The notes under the pieces were generated by a model. That model was not told where the DNA came from, searched no databases, and was given only the letters and a program-made list of their open reading frames with translations. This document shows, piece by piece, positions 37,216 through 49,056 of a DNA stretch of 64,000 bases. Position 1 is the first letter of the stretch, and each line of letters begins with the position of its first letter. The translations under genes were made by a program, and so were the position numbers. Where the stretch lies: positions 236,884 through 300,883 of the forward strand of contig JADNRY010000051.1 of assembly GCA_015501585.1 (NCBI GenBank), in the 5' to 3' direction. The stretch is from Rhodocollybia butyracea (taxonomy: Eukaryota > Basidiomycota > Agaricomycetes > Agaricales > Omphalotaceae).

Positions 37216-38390
37216 ATGAGTGGGCACTTGTCAAACTCCGAACGCTGGTTTTCGAATGAAATTTCAATGATTATCATCGAATACCTCGGCGACGATTGGG
37301 CTTCGCTCCGCAATACAGCACTCGTTTGCAAAGACTTCGCAGCTTTATCTCAGGCGCTCATTTTCCAAACGCTCCAGCTCGGAACAAAAGGGAGGCTTCA
37401 ATCTCCACCCGCTCCGAAAAAGTTTGCCGCTCTTCTCCATGAACCCCAGACGGCGTTCTTGGGCAAGTTTGTTCGAAGGCTTGACCTCGATCCGTACGAT
37501 CTTGGAAGAACCCAGTTTCCTACGACCGAATTCATATTTCGGAACTTGCCATCTCTTACGGAAGTTAGGATAGAGAACGGGCGTGTCGAGCACTTCCAGG
37601 CGATTGGAATGCATCTCGGCGCGCAGCTGAGGAGATTACAGATTACCACTGTTCTCTTACGCCTAACGGTACAAGTGCGCATGTTCCAAAAGATGCTTGA
37701 TTCCTTATCTGTTTTGAAAACGCTGATATTGAACTTTTGGTCTGTGGAAGATTTCTCGGACGACACAACTCCACTCGTCCTTCCATCATCTTTGAACACA
37801 GCGGTCATCATAGCACCGATGGACGAATACTCCCTTCGTGCCATTAGTTTAGGTTTGCAGATATGCTATCCTCCAACACTGCATACTATTTTTGTGGATT
37901 TTCGAAAGGACCGCAGAGGTCAGAGCGTGCTATGGGAGGCAATTCGTCTGGATACTATGATTATTCTGGATCTGGGGGTTGGGTCAACTGGTGAGGCTGA
38001 CAAAGAGAATGCGTTGATACGGCGTCAGTACCAGATCACCAATACTTTCTTGAACTGTACATTGATTCTTTATCGGCTTTAGGTATCATTACTGCAACCC
38101 AAGGGCTGAGGGCTACGAAACTCACACTGCGCTGCACTTGGTCTACTTCTCTTGTCACCTATCTTGCCTATTTCATCGCAAATCTTCCTTACCCAGTTCA
38201 TGATGTTTGCGTTGATTTCAGTAATGAGCTTCCACGGCTAGACAGTTTCGGGGACTGGATTAAACTGGATTGTGCGCTGATGAGTAGGCGTGACTTGGGG
38301 ATGCTAGACCGCGTTTATTTTGGGAGATCAGCGACCCATATTCAGCCGCTCTTGCCTCGATCGGATGGCGCAGGGATACTAGCTATATAG
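37216..38390 (+). CDS. F-box-like protein with leucine-rich C-terminal region
   Basis: The N-terminus reads WFSNEISMIIIEYLGDDWAS and continues LRNTALVCKDFAALSQALIF, an F-box-like fold of the type common in Agaricomycetes, where F-box proteins recruit substrates to SCF ubiquitin ligases. The rest alternates short hydrophobic repeats (LPSLTEVRIENG, LRRLQITTVLL, LKTLILNFWSV), suggesting degenerate LRRs. I place a GT-AG intron at 37991-38082 (donor GTGAGG, 92 nt). It joins GVGSTG in frame to IITATQGLRATKLTLR and extends the protein to 360 residues, stop TAG at 38388-38390. Without this intron the frame stops at 38082. No partner or target can be inferred. Confidence 0.7.
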
Positions 38391-38843
38391 TATGGTAGGG
38401 TACCTGGGTGGTAGTACGATGCTGGACTCTAGATACTTTGGAATGAATTCGCCGGCCGTGCTTCTTTTCTACTTCAGCCTAGGCTGAGAAAGACTAAGTC
38501 AGACATATACTATCGTGGATCGGTATCAATAACATCTGGGTTTTATTAGACAAAAGTTAGCTGGAATATATCCTTTGTGACATCCATAGATAAAGGGAGA
38601 TTCTTCTCCGCCTTCAGTCAGGCAGAAGTAAAACAATAAATTTGGCGAATCGCTCTTGAAGTTGTCTTTCAGAATTAGACTTTGACAAGAAGCGAGTGTA
38701 CATTGAGGGAGAGGTTCCATGGCCCAGAGAACAATGCAAGGTGGCTATGACTTGACTACTTTCCAGCACCTAAATTGGTGAAGTTTGAACAATGGGGTGC
38801 TTGGACCTGTGCGAGTCGCAGGGAAAATTATTGGAAATGATTG

Positions 38844-38851
38844 TATAAAAA
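38844..38851 (+). promoter_or_regulatory. TATA box of FunK1 copy 2
   Basis: TATAAAAA lies 87 bp before the ATG at 38931. It lies downstream of the earlier in-frame ATG at 38785, which argues for 38931 as the real start. Confidence 0.45.
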
Positions 38852-38930
38852 CAGAGGTTCAGCCTACCATTACTTTGAGCCTCTTTCCTCCCTTGCCTTT
38901 CTCTGCGCCCACTGTACTTAAAATCGAAAT

Positions 38931-41900
38931 GGAAGACGAAGTGACTGGACGCCCGAAACAGACTTCAACACATGTGACCGTGATTGGAAGTCGCACGCCT
39001 CGTTATTCTACACCACCACCTGCCACTGATCTACCTCGTCCAAAAACATTTCCTCACACCCCTGCTACAACCAAAGGAACCTCCAGTGGCCTATACCGCG
39101 CCTCCATAACAGTAGAAGAAAAAAGAAACATCGTGGTTGGAACCGACGTTCCTAAGATGATTCCTGAAATTCCTCTCGACGCGTATCTTGAATATATATC
39201 GCCTCCTCTTCGACCGACTCTCGATACTAAACTGACCAAAATTATGGAAATACTGGAGAACAACGGCACAGTTGTTCGGAATCGATGGGCAGCGTTTCCT
39301 GTCGATCCCGTCAAAGCTAGAAAGAAGGAGGCTGTAGTCTACAAAGGGCTTGCGACAATATTCAACGCGGCTGTATCTGCGGCACAGGAGATTGACCGAA
39401 CCTTGGAACCGACTTTTAGTCTCGTTGTAGATCCTCACGCTACCGTAGTAAGCGATCGAGGGAACTGCTCGCGCCCTGATGCTTTCCTGATGCTTCACTC
39501 CACGATCAAGGAAGCGGCAGAGCAACTAGACTCCGAGGAAGAACAATCCAGTGGGCAGTCGGAAGCTCCGCTCTCAGACCCGAAGGGACCTCATCCAATT
39601 TACGCCTTTTGTAATCCGCAAGAGTTCAAGCTGAACCCTAAGGACACCGACAAGGTATACACTATTATTCTTGATATATCTTTTCTAATGCTCAACCCCT
39701 CGATAGGACGTCTCTCAGGTAGTTTATGATATGGACCAAATTCTGGCCTACGACCCATCAAGACGCTTTACGTTTGGAACGACGATCGAGAATCGCACGA
39801 TGCGACTTTGGTTCATGAGTCGTGCTACACTATTGAAAACAGAGAGTTTTGACTTCATTAAGGTATGTTCATTCCTCTCTGTATCCCTTCATCGCTGACT
39901 ATGTACAGGACCGCGAGCGGCTCGTTCGTCTTTTCCTTTCCTTGGCCTTTTCGTCGCCGACGGAGATGGGCTGGGATCCCACTATCACGTTCTCTCATTT
40001 AGAAAATGGCCGAAGGCAATATCAGATCATAGTCGATGGCGAAACCTATACCACCGTTTCTATTCTCTCTGACTCTGCGGCTGACAGCCCTCTTGGTAGG
40101 GCCACTAGAGTCTGGAAGGTTGTAGATAAAGATGGAAATACACGCGTACTCAAGGATGTTTGGTTAGACTTTGATCGTCAGGATGAGCAGGAGATCCGCT
40201 GCGCCATCCTCGATGACGTGCGGGAACTAGATAAGAGGAACGGAAGCATCTATGCGGAAGAGCTGGAAAAGCGCATGCTCACGATCCTCTCATCCTGGAG
40301 GGTGACTGTTGACAATACCAACAAAGTCAAGGACGATACCACGGCCATCATGCTACGTGGTTATGACCCCAGTAGCTTTGATGTTCCCATGGTCAACTTG
40401 ATTGTCCCAAAAGGCCCAGCTGATGTCGGTAAACAGAGCGTGAGTTGGAGCATGCCCGAAGATCAAGACCAGCCCGCAGAAGCTAGACCCACCACTCGCG
40501 GGAAATCGAGCCTTCAGAAATCTACTACTGGACCTCGGCGGACACTCCTGATTAACTCTCGTAATGAAAACGATCATCGGCTTGTGGGCAATTGTCGTAG
40601 GTATCATTACCGAGTGGTCTTCCAAGAATGCGCAACGCCTCTGTATGATGAGCGAAGCTTGGGCAATGCTCTATCTGCCGTTGAAGACGTTGTCAAAGGT
40701 TATTTGTTACTTTCCCCAGATTCTCGCATGTGTTAATTTGTCCTTTAGCTCTCTATGTCCTCCATTCTGCTGGCTGGGTTCATCGAGATATCAGTGGCGG
40801 GAATGTTTATTCGTACGGAACGATCGGCCTGCTTGGTGACTTTGAGTATGCCCGACATCATAGCGATGAAGGCATCCATAATGTGCGCACGGTAAGTATT
40901 CTTATTCTGTTTCTCACATAGTATTCACAGGCCCGCTATAGGGAACACCTTTCTTTATGGCTGCTGAAGCCCTCGCTCACGCTTATCTGTTCACGTCCAC
41001 CAAGCACAAAATCAAACCCACGTCCGCGTTCGATTTCAACGCTACTCTCGGGAGTTACAATAATACCCTCCTGAGCGAAGGTTCAACTACCAAGGGTACC
41101 CCTTTTGCCTACAATCCTCTGCACGATCTCGAATCGGTGTGGTGGCTGATCGTTTACATGCTCTTCTTTAATGATGACGTAGCCTCACCCTCCCTCCAAC
41201 CTCAAGAGCGTCAAACCAGCATGAATCGCTTATTTCATGGAAGATTACACGACAACCAGCGTTTCGCATTCCTCAAGACGCCCGAACTACTACGTGCTGC
41301 AAAGGCACATTTGTCTCCTACCTTTGGTCCAGCATTTACCATCATCGAAAGTCTCTCTAAAACCCTGACTGCGGCCTACGAGGCATCGGAGAAGACCTTT
41401 CCCGAAATTGACCCCAAATCCTTCCTTATTCACACAGAATATCTCCAGTCTCTCCTAGAAGTGACTCTAAGAGAGCCTTTGAAGACGATCGTATTGCAGC
41501 ACGTTAAGCGACGACCGCAAGAACCTTCAAAGGCTTCGGAAGTCAATGGAACTTCAGTCACGAGCTTGAAACGAAAATCCAACGCTGACAAGGAGTCTAC
41601 TACCAAACGATCTCGGCGAGTAATCTTTATATTCTCGAAGCTCTTTTTCTGACGCACCCATTACTCTTAATAGGACATCGCAGATTGTACCCCACGCTTC
41701 GACGTCTCAATCAACGCGGGTCACTCGGTCTTCAAGGTGCGTTGATGTCCCGGATATCTTGCGTTTTTTTAAGCCAACTGTGCTCGTATTTGTCAATCTA
41801 GCGCGAAGGCATTGCAACACAAGTCCAAATCTAAGAATCGCGAAACCCCCGCCCCTGCGAGGTATGTATCCAGATCGTAGTTTGTTTGTCCGTCACTTAC

Positions 41901-41963
41901 GCTAGTTCTTTGCGGTTTTGGAAGGGGCTGACGCCTTCGGCTCTCGGGCTTCAGGCTTTATGA
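38931..41963 (+). CDS. FunK1-type fungal protein kinase, copy 2
   Basis: Close paralog of the gene at 13725-16603 in the opposite orientation. It shares GSRTPRYSTPPPATD, VPKMIPEIPL, VDPHATVVSDRGNCSRPDAF, MGWDPTITFSHLENGRRQYQ, the catalytic loop WVHRDISGGN, GLLGDFEYARH and the helix NPLHDLESVWWLIVYMLFF. The start at 38931 (MEDEVTGRPKQ) is supported by alignment with copy 1 and by the TATA box. Introns interrupt it near 39656, 39863, 40700, 40891, 41616, 41733 and 41870. The intron at 41616-41673 starts GCGAGT instead of GTGAGT: the frame kept in copy 1 is only reached by a GC-AG splice. The tail after this is Lys-rich (HKSKSKNRE) and ends SSLRFWKGLTPSALGLQAL. FunK1 functions are not established; kinase activity is assumed from the HRD loop only. 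Confidence 0.88.
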
Positions 41964-43115
41964 GCCCTAATCATAATGAACTTCTGCGTTCCAATCTCGT
42001 TTAGACTTGGGGTGTTTCATCTCGGCCTTGTATTGTGTCCTCGTTCCACTTCTATCCATTTATATGTTCTCGAGTTTTCACCTAGCAGTCACCCTTGTTT
42101 TTGTTTTCTGTATCATTATGTAAGTAGTGTATTACCTTGTCGCTTCTGTATTTCTACGCTTCCCGCTTGAAGTTTGATTATCTTCTCTGATGTACGACCA
42201 TAGTGTAATTTTTGCTGTATTTCCATCGCATCCTAAGTCTGAAATTTTTAACCTTGAATTAGACAAGAGCTAAAACTACGTCGCATCCTTACTTCGAAAG
42301 TTCGGATGTTTTCTCCTCGTCACACTCTGACATCTGTGCCACTGGGAATCAAAATGGGAGACGAAGTCGGTCTACTTGCCACCTTTGAATGGAAACCAGC
42401 AATACAGGGGCTTGGAGATCACCTCTGAGGCTTCGAATTTGGATCTGGCCAAGTCAGTCGTCTGGTGCTTGCAATTGGATTCAAACGGTGAGTCGCGCGC
42501 GGTGAAGGTGGTAGCTAGAGCTTACACTAAAGTTGATCCTAATACTGCGACGACTTGGGATGTCCAAAAGTCCTAATCCGCTTATCAAGTGTGTTGAATG
42601 TGGTTAGGCACTCATTAGCACTTTGCGGCGCATTAATATTACTTGCCAGAGTTGGTGACTCGGGTTGGATTCTAAGTTCTTCGACTCATAAGGCGGTAGT
42701 ATCCGAATTTGGAAATGTCAAAGCGATATGTGTCTGATGAGTCATCGGCTGTCATCGGATTTTTGTTCGTTTCTTTTGCGCTTTAATGTTACCAATTGGT
42801 TCAGCCTGGTTCATCCCGTTCAATGCCTTAGTGCTCCATATACTGCAGAAAACTCCCAAGACTATCTCCCAAAATGTTGTTTTTTGACTCGTTATCAAGA
42901 TGGCTGACCAGTGATCTACAGTAGTTCAGACGAAATTTATCCAAGCTCCAAGTAGTACAGGTATACCTCGATGCTTCGGATCTTTAGAGTCTGCATTCGG
43001 GAGACAAATCAAGTAGCCACTTGGTTTAGGTAGACTAGTATGATTACGATCATACGATAGAACGGATGAATTTACATCCCCGAAATTTTTCACGCTTTCA
43101 TTAGGAACTTTCATC
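41964..43115. other. Gene-poor stretch with a possible FunK1 fragment
   Basis: Between FunK1 copy 2 and the disordered-protein gene. Only the short fragment at 42354-42576 merits mention. Confidence 0.5.
42354..42576 (+). pseudogene. Possible truncated gene fragment (FunK1-like start)
   Basis: AAAATGGGAGACGAAGTCGG at 42351 resembles the start context of FunK1 copy 2 (GAAATGGAAGACGAAGTGAC) but the frame stops after 24 codons. A neighbouring frame is open to 42576 and encodes VVWCLQLDSNGESRAVKVVA, which looks protein-like. This could be a decayed gene or chance. Confidence 0.2.
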
Positions 43116-44510
43116 ATGTGCGATATCTTTTCCTCTCCAACGAGTTCGCCTCTGCTCGCACGCCAGCTCAAGTCAAATAACACATTTTCGCCTATCCGAA
43201 ATCTAATCCAATCTGGGCGAGACTACCTGAGGTTCTCGCCGACATTTTCTGCTGGCGTAGCCACCTTGGGCAAACGTCAACGGGCAAGTTCGAATGAGAG
43301 TTCGGGTTCAAGCTCAGGAAACTGCATTTCTACGACATCTTCGCCAACTCGGATTGAGCCACCACCACCAAGCCCTGCTTCTAGTCCGTCTACCATCGTC
43401 CAGCCAAGCTCTTCTCCGTCAGTCATTTTATCATCTCCACTCGCCCCGCCGAACTTTCTTCCACCTACGCCTACTCCTACGAGTCGCCGAGTACGGGCTG
43501 CGATCCAGAACATCGACGAATCACACAACGCCGTCGTCATCACTGCTCTCGAGGAAATTCCGTTCTGTTGCCACGAAGATCTCTTGACTATGTCTCACGA
43601 GCAACTCATCACCACCGCCTCCTCGCTCAACTCCAAGTTACCCAACGTCCTTCAAATCGATATCGAAAAGGCCTCGGATGCATCTATTCGCAGAAATATC
43701 GAAGCTCTAGTTGGGATCACTAAGTCTACCGCGCCTTCGTCGAGTGCTGTGGACCCTCCTGGTGCACCGAAAGGCGTCAAATCCGGAAAGGCTCCTACTG
43801 AAGAGCGCGACGACGACGTTGAGATAGAACACGCTAACACGCATTCCATCTGGCCTCCATCCAGTCCCGGGATCATGTCTAGTCCTCTCGCCAAGCGCGC
43901 CGTGACCAGAGCAACGCGAACGAGGGATTTAGGTAATCTGGCGACTGTCGGTACGCCTCGACTCGCGAGATTGGAGGAAGAGGACGAGGTTCCGAGGATA
44001 GCGTCGGCAACCTTCGCGATTGCAGGAGACGCAGGAACTGCGGATGAGGAGAAAGAAGATTTGGAGGAGAGCCAACGGGCGAAGAAGCGACGAAAATTGT
44101 CTGGAGTTGATTCCGGCATTCTTCGACGATGGTCCGGGTCGCTGGCTGGGAGGAACGGGGGAAAGGGGAACCAATCTCGCGATCTCGACTCTCTGGAAGG
44201 TGATAGTATGGACGTCGATACGGATGTAGATGCCGATAGTCCTGGCCGCTCGTTCTCTGGACTTCAAATGTACCATCTCAAACCGATCCCTTCGACTTTA
44301 TCGAGAAACTCTTCCAAATGCCGTCGCACTACCGTCGGAAGTTCAACTACTCCTACTCGGACTTCACGAGGAGGGCTTGGGGCTCGAGGGAGAGATACGC
44401 AGAAACGGCACAGGAGTATGAGCATGAGCATGGCTGTGGTCCCAGATGCGCTGAAAAAGTTGGGTTTGAGTGCGAACGAGGCTAGTCCAACGAAATCTTC
44501 GGGTCTGTGA
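43116..44510 (+). CDS. Hypothetical intrinsically disordered protein, single exon
   Basis: An uninterrupted frame of 464 residues from ATG 43116 with typical basidiomycete codon use; no known family recognised. It starts MCDIFSSPTSSPLLARQLKS and is dominated by Ser/Pro/Thr-rich low complexity, then a short folded-looking segment (about 135-195: HNAVVITALEEIPFCCHEDL, LTMSHEQLITTASSLNSKLP). Later it has a basic KKRRK cluster (about 324) and an acidic EEEDE run, consistent with a nuclear protein. The single long exon is unusual among its intron-rich neighbours. Many SP and TP sites could be phosphorylated. Function unknown. A long open frame on the opposite strand (43652-44119) is a shadow of the biased codon use. 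Confidence 0.75.
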   Translation: MCDIFSSPTSSPLLARQLKSNNTFSPIRNLIQSGRDYLRFSPTFSAGVATLGKRQRASSNESSGSSSGNCISTTSSPTRIEPPPPSPASSPSTIVQPSSSPSVILSSPLAPPNFLPPTPTPTSRRVRAAIQNIDESHNAVVITALEEIPFCCHEDLLTMSHEQLITTASSLNSKLPNVLQIDIEKASDASIRRNIEALVGITKSTAPSSSAVDPPGAPKGVKSGKAPTEERDDDVEIEHANTHSIWPPSSPGIMSSPLAKRAVTRATRTRDLGNLATVGTPRLARLEEEDEVPRIASATFAIAGDAGTADEEKEDLEESQRAKKRRKLSGVDSGILRRWSGSLAGRNGGKGNQSRDLDSLEGDSMDVDTDVDADSPGRSFSGLQMYHLKPIPSTLSRNSSKCRRTTVGSSTTPTRTSRGGLGARGRDTQKRHRSMSMSMAVVPDALKKLGLSANEASPTKSSGL

Positions 44511-44755
44511 TCTCTTTAATTTTTTAACATCGATGACTCTTACCGTACACATTCGCGTACCAAGATTATGTAGTATTGTTATGCATTCAGAACTAGTCAT
44601 GATATTGGCGAGAATGAGCCTCAGATGAGTGAGCCCGTATACACACGTCTAGCCTGGCTAGCCGTCTTGTAGTTAGCGAAGAAAAGTCGTTCGCTGGGAA
44701 GTATGAACGTTAATTTTTTTTTGCGGTATCGATAAAACTGATCATGTGACCGATT

Positions 44756-46333
44756 ATGGTAAGCGCTCCGCTGCTCGAGCGTCTATACTATTTCGGAGCT
44801 TCTTTCGTCGTCATGATCTGTTCGAAAACAGTTTTTCGTTGCTTCAAAGCCCTAGAACGTCTGGGAGATCGAGTAACGGGCGCCGCTGGCCCCTACTTTG
44901 TAGGCTTTGCAGTAATCCTAATCTCAGCAGGAATAATATGCTTCTGTGAGTTTCGAGTCCTTTACCTCTTCCACGCGTTCACTCATGTTCACTTCGCAAA
45001 CAGTCGACGTTATCATGCCTTCGCTAGCCTATCCCTGGCTCAGCGGCCCAATATGTTCTTTAATTGCCTTTAACCTTCTCATGCACTATTACCTCGCTGT
45101 TACTGTCAACCCGGGATTCGCAGATGATTCTCATCCTTCGTCTACGCGAAAAGGCTGGCTTTGGGCGAAACCGAATATTGCTACGAACGAGCGACCGCTG
45201 ACGGAGGGAATCCGTTGGTCTACTGAACTGAACATGACAAAGGCGGAAACGACCAAATGTCGGAAATGTGGAGGGCAGAAACCTGAGGTGTGTGCTGACT
45301 TTGTTGACTTGGTTTAGCTGCCGGCTGATGCTTTTCAAACAACGGAGAGGACACATCATTGCCGGATATGCAATCGCTGTGTACTGAAATACGACCACCA
45401 TTGCCCAGTGAGTATTTACTTCGGTTCCATAAGCTTAGCGTCTGACCTAAATTACTCGACAGTGTACGCCTCGTCTATTTATATGCATATAGAATCTCCT
45501 AAAGATGAATCTCTGATTCTCTTCAGGGATTAACCAGTGTGTTGGCCTTTATAACGAACGCCACTTCGTTCTATTTATGTACCAACCTTTCTTCTTACTC
45601 GCAATCTTGGAACCTAATTTAGTAATTTGCAGGGCCTACCTATGTATCTCGACATTCTGCTTCTGTTTCCTAGGATATCCGCAGGTGTTCGATGCTTTTG
45701 GATTGACCTTGGTCTGTCTTTTCAATATCTCCCGATCCTTGAACTGATCTCCGTTTGAGCAGACCGTATGGCCTTACCATGTTCCAGTCGTGATGTTCAT
45801 CCTGGAATACATTCTATCAGCCGTGCTATGTTTTGCTGTAGGAATTATGTTGATGTTCCATTTATGGACGATAAGTCATGGCGAAACTTCGGTTGAGTCG
45901 CAGGATAACGAGTTTTACGGAAGGATTGCGAAGAGTAGAGGCGAGGTACGCGTTTTTTCTTTGGTTTGATTTTGTGAACGATGCTAACATTGTTTCAGGC
46001 CTTTGTCAATTCGTACGATCTTGGGTAGGAAGACGTTCTCAATGCTAGTGGATGCTGTACAAAGCTTAATGCCGACTTCGATGTAGGAAATTAAATAACC
46101 TCAAGCTATTTTTCAACGTTGGTTCGAGTGGCTAGTACGTCTCTTTGTTCGTTCATCGGTCCTTTCCGCAGTTGCTCATATATTTTTTACATAGCCCCAT
46201 ATACACGCTATTCGTCCCATTCCGAATCTTACCGTACACGGATGGTCGTTCATGGGCTCGCCGCGAGGGATTATCACGCCATCGTGGAATTCGGAGGGGG
46301 GAGGAACTTACGGACGAAGAAGATGAACCTTAG
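44756..46333 (+). CDS. DHHC palmitoyltransferase (PFA3-like), with a 1-nt exon
   Basis: DHHC enzymes attach palmitate to cysteines of membrane-linked proteins; PFA3 acts at the vacuole. Exons in frame: 44756-44945, 45004-45287, 45348-45407, 45463, 45527-45578, 45633-45711, 45763-45945, 45999-46024, 46087-46134 and 46195-46333; total 1,062 nt, 353 residues. Two transmembrane helices precede the Cys-rich domain (CRKCGGQKPERTHHCRICNR, then [20 protein letters not shown]) and two follow it. The tail (NNLKLFFNVG, PFRILPYTDGRSW, GEELTDEEDEP) has the conserved FFNVG. The tryptophan codon after DHHCP is built from T45463 alone plus GG of the next exon; both flanking introns are canonical GT-AG (45408-45462, 55 nt; 45464-45526, 63 nt). 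The fourth cysteine region and DHHC are intact, so the enzyme is probably active if spliced this way. Confidence 0.93.
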
Positions 46334-49007
46334 AAGAGTCTGCATAGATTATTTATAGAATATGGGCTTACGTGGAGCGTATCTCACATTTACGATACTC
46401 GAGTGAGTTTTTCTTAGATTCGGTGTATTTTTTTCCCTTTTCTTTCTGTGATGATACTATGCCGGGGCCAGATGACGCTTCGGGAGCTTGCTTGTTGATG
46501 TTGAAGCTCCGGGAAGTAGTATGATCTACGTCCGGCTTGACTGGTTGAAACTAGTTCTGTTTGTTCTGATCTTGTTTATTTTCGTTTTGCTCTTTAGAAT
46601 TCAGTCTGACGGCTTGCTGACTATTTTTACACGCAGTATCTTTATCTATCTAATATTATGATACTCGCGATGGCCTTTACTACACCTTTAGTATCGCCTG
46701 TGGTGCGGCGCGAACGATATGATATATTACGCTACGATCCCCACCAATAGGCTGTAAAGAATAGGCCCCATGCTTGCTTTTGAGACGAAGTAGCTGCGAT
46801 GAATATATATTTGAAATGTCAGTGTCAGCATCGTTGATTTCTTCTACGCTGCCTTACCTGCTTGTTGACACCCCTCGCTCATCGTCAAAATGTGTACGAG
46901 CGATACCAGCTCCTTCTAGTGTTCGGAACTATGCAGTATTATACCACGATGCAGCAAACGGGCCACAGTCCGCCGATCCCCACTGACCCTCGCCGACGTT
47001 GCTCTCTTTTGTAGTACCTCAATGACGATAAACTGTGACACAGGATCTTGTGAGTTGCCACTAATCCCAACCACCGACTCTCACCGACGCCCACCAACAC
47101 TCACTGATGATCACCGCCAAGCTCACTGGTTGTTACCAACCCTCTCTGTCTGCTTGGGCAAAATAATGAAGGCAATACGGAGGCTCTCTATCTATCACAA
47201 CGATAGTTACCAATGACCCTCGACCTAAGTGAACATCACTGATCGCTGAGAATTGCTACTGCCGTTGGCTTAACAGTTACTCGAACTATGTTACGCTTCT
47301 AAACCCTCCTTTTCGCCACAGTGTCCGGCTAGCTAATACTTTTCCCTTTCGGGCCTAGCCCACCATATCACCATCCAAAATAACTGGAATTGTCCAGACG
47401 AAGCACGTTGGTGTTTCGTTTTTCTCATCAAGAAACTCACGACGGCGAGCCTAGTGTTTGATTCTCATGGTGCTTGAATGCAAAGGTCCTGTGAATGACT
47501 CACCTTCGAATGTACTGCTTCTTTTTTCTGGGTCCTTCTCTGGATTACTGACCCTTCGCGCGCAGAAAGATTCGAGTGACGAGACGAGAAGAAAAGAAAC
47601 TCTTCGCATTATACGGTTGTATATCAAACATCTTTAATGTACAGCAGGGGGTATACGTCCGGTGAATCCGTCAGTTTATGAGAACTATTTGGCACCATCA
47701 ATTTCTCTCTAAGGGCTAGTGGGCCAACGCTCTCGTGTGGCGGTTACTCGGGCGACCTGGCAAGATAGACAGACATGTATAATAATAGTGCACAATAGAC
47801 CGGTCAACGGCGTCTCCTTTTACGAAACAGGAATACTGGAAAGACCATTCTGGTGAGTAAACATCGTTTCGTCGTCGTGATAAGTGATAGAGAATGCTCA
47901 TCTGGCTTCGTGTTCAGCATGTCCAAGTGCCATCTGTAGAAATATAATTATATTATGTATCAAATTACTTCTTTATCAACATCACTATCGCTCCTTCTGC
48001 CTGCGCCGCGTGTGATCACCGAACCCCCCAAAAGTAGAGATTATAGTCGAACAATCATCATTGTGTTCGATCTGTGTTGATGTACAGAGGCTGGGTGGGA
48101 AAGACTCTAAATGTCAGTCTCAGTAGAGCAGAGTCCAGGGACAAATGGGAAAAACCAGGGATTTGAGGGTAACAGCCACACGACAGCATTCATCTTAACA
48201 AGAGCACACTTTGTATCGAACATAGGAGCAAAGCTCGCTGTATAATCACAATGCACTGTAGTCTGTTATCAGATCTAAGCGCCTCACTCCTAATTAGTTA
48301 AATCAAAGCTATGTAACGGGAGTAATTACCAAAAAAGCATTAAGGCACACGATCCCCAGGACAGAGACCCGGCAATAAATTGCCCTCGTAAATTCAATTG
48401 ATCCTAAAACTTGAGTCCCGTTCAAGTTTTGGTCCCATTCATAGCCTCCAACTCCGAGCCCACAGTGATTTCTGCAACTAGCTTAAGCTTTATATGTCTC
48501 TGCAATAAACCTTCTCATTCCGCTTTTGACTGTCCAGAGCAAAGAGACCGAGATTGGTCACTCATTACAGCTTTCACCTGAAAATACCTTATCTCGTGTC
48601 ATAACTCAATTAGTATAATAGTAACTGAAACTCCCGGCCTCAGCTGACCGTCATTTTAAGGCATTCCACGTTCGTCAGCAAAGCGGCACTACCACTACCA
48701 TCGTTATGTAAATATCTTCTTGAGGGCAGCCTGACTTTAGAAGCCAGCATATTCAAAGAGAGCAACGCTACGTAGAGAACTTACGGTGATTTTTGCTGAC
48801 TGAATTTGAACTTCCATATCAGAGCTCGATGAGGATGGATCTCCCGAGAATTATAGGTCGGGTAAATGCAGTAGTATTACCTCAGGGTGGACTAACTGCT
48901 CCCGCTCCCGCAGTCAACCCGCAGTCAACTTAATACTATTATTTTTAATCTGTTGCTACTTGTCATATTGTTGTGATTTATGTCAAGATCACTATGTAGT
49001 TGTAACA
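46334..49007. other. 2.7-kb gene-less stretch
   Basis: No gene recognised. 47000-47240 has loosely repeated CACTGA/CACCGA words (degenerate simple repeat). The rest is unremarkable. Confidence 0.5.
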
Positions 49008-49014
49008 TATAAAA
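49008..49014 (+). promoter_or_regulatory. TATA box of the DUF6535 gene
   Basis: TATAAAA followed by GG, 49 bp before the ATG at 49057; close to the ideal spacing. It supports the three-exon start of this gene. Confidence 0.6.
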
Positions 49015-49056
49015 GGTTTGCTTACTGGAAGTTTGAAATCCCCCTTCCCCACAGAT

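Noticed and set aside
38785..38930. Earlier in-frame ATG for FunK1 copy 2
   Set aside because: A TATA box at 38844 lies downstream of it and copy 1 aligns from the later start.
43652..44119. Long antisense frame of 155 codons inside the disordered-protein gene
   Set aside because: It mirrors the biased codon use of the sense gene and shows no domain.
45288..45317. A 30-nt intron ending at TTTAG in the DHHC gene
   Set aside because: The longer intron 45288-45347 has normal length and gives the conserved PERTHHC.
45408..45526. One ordinary 119-nt intron in the DHHC gene
   Set aside because: It would shift the frame right after DHHCP and destroy the conserved WINQCVG sequence; only a sequence error would rescue it.
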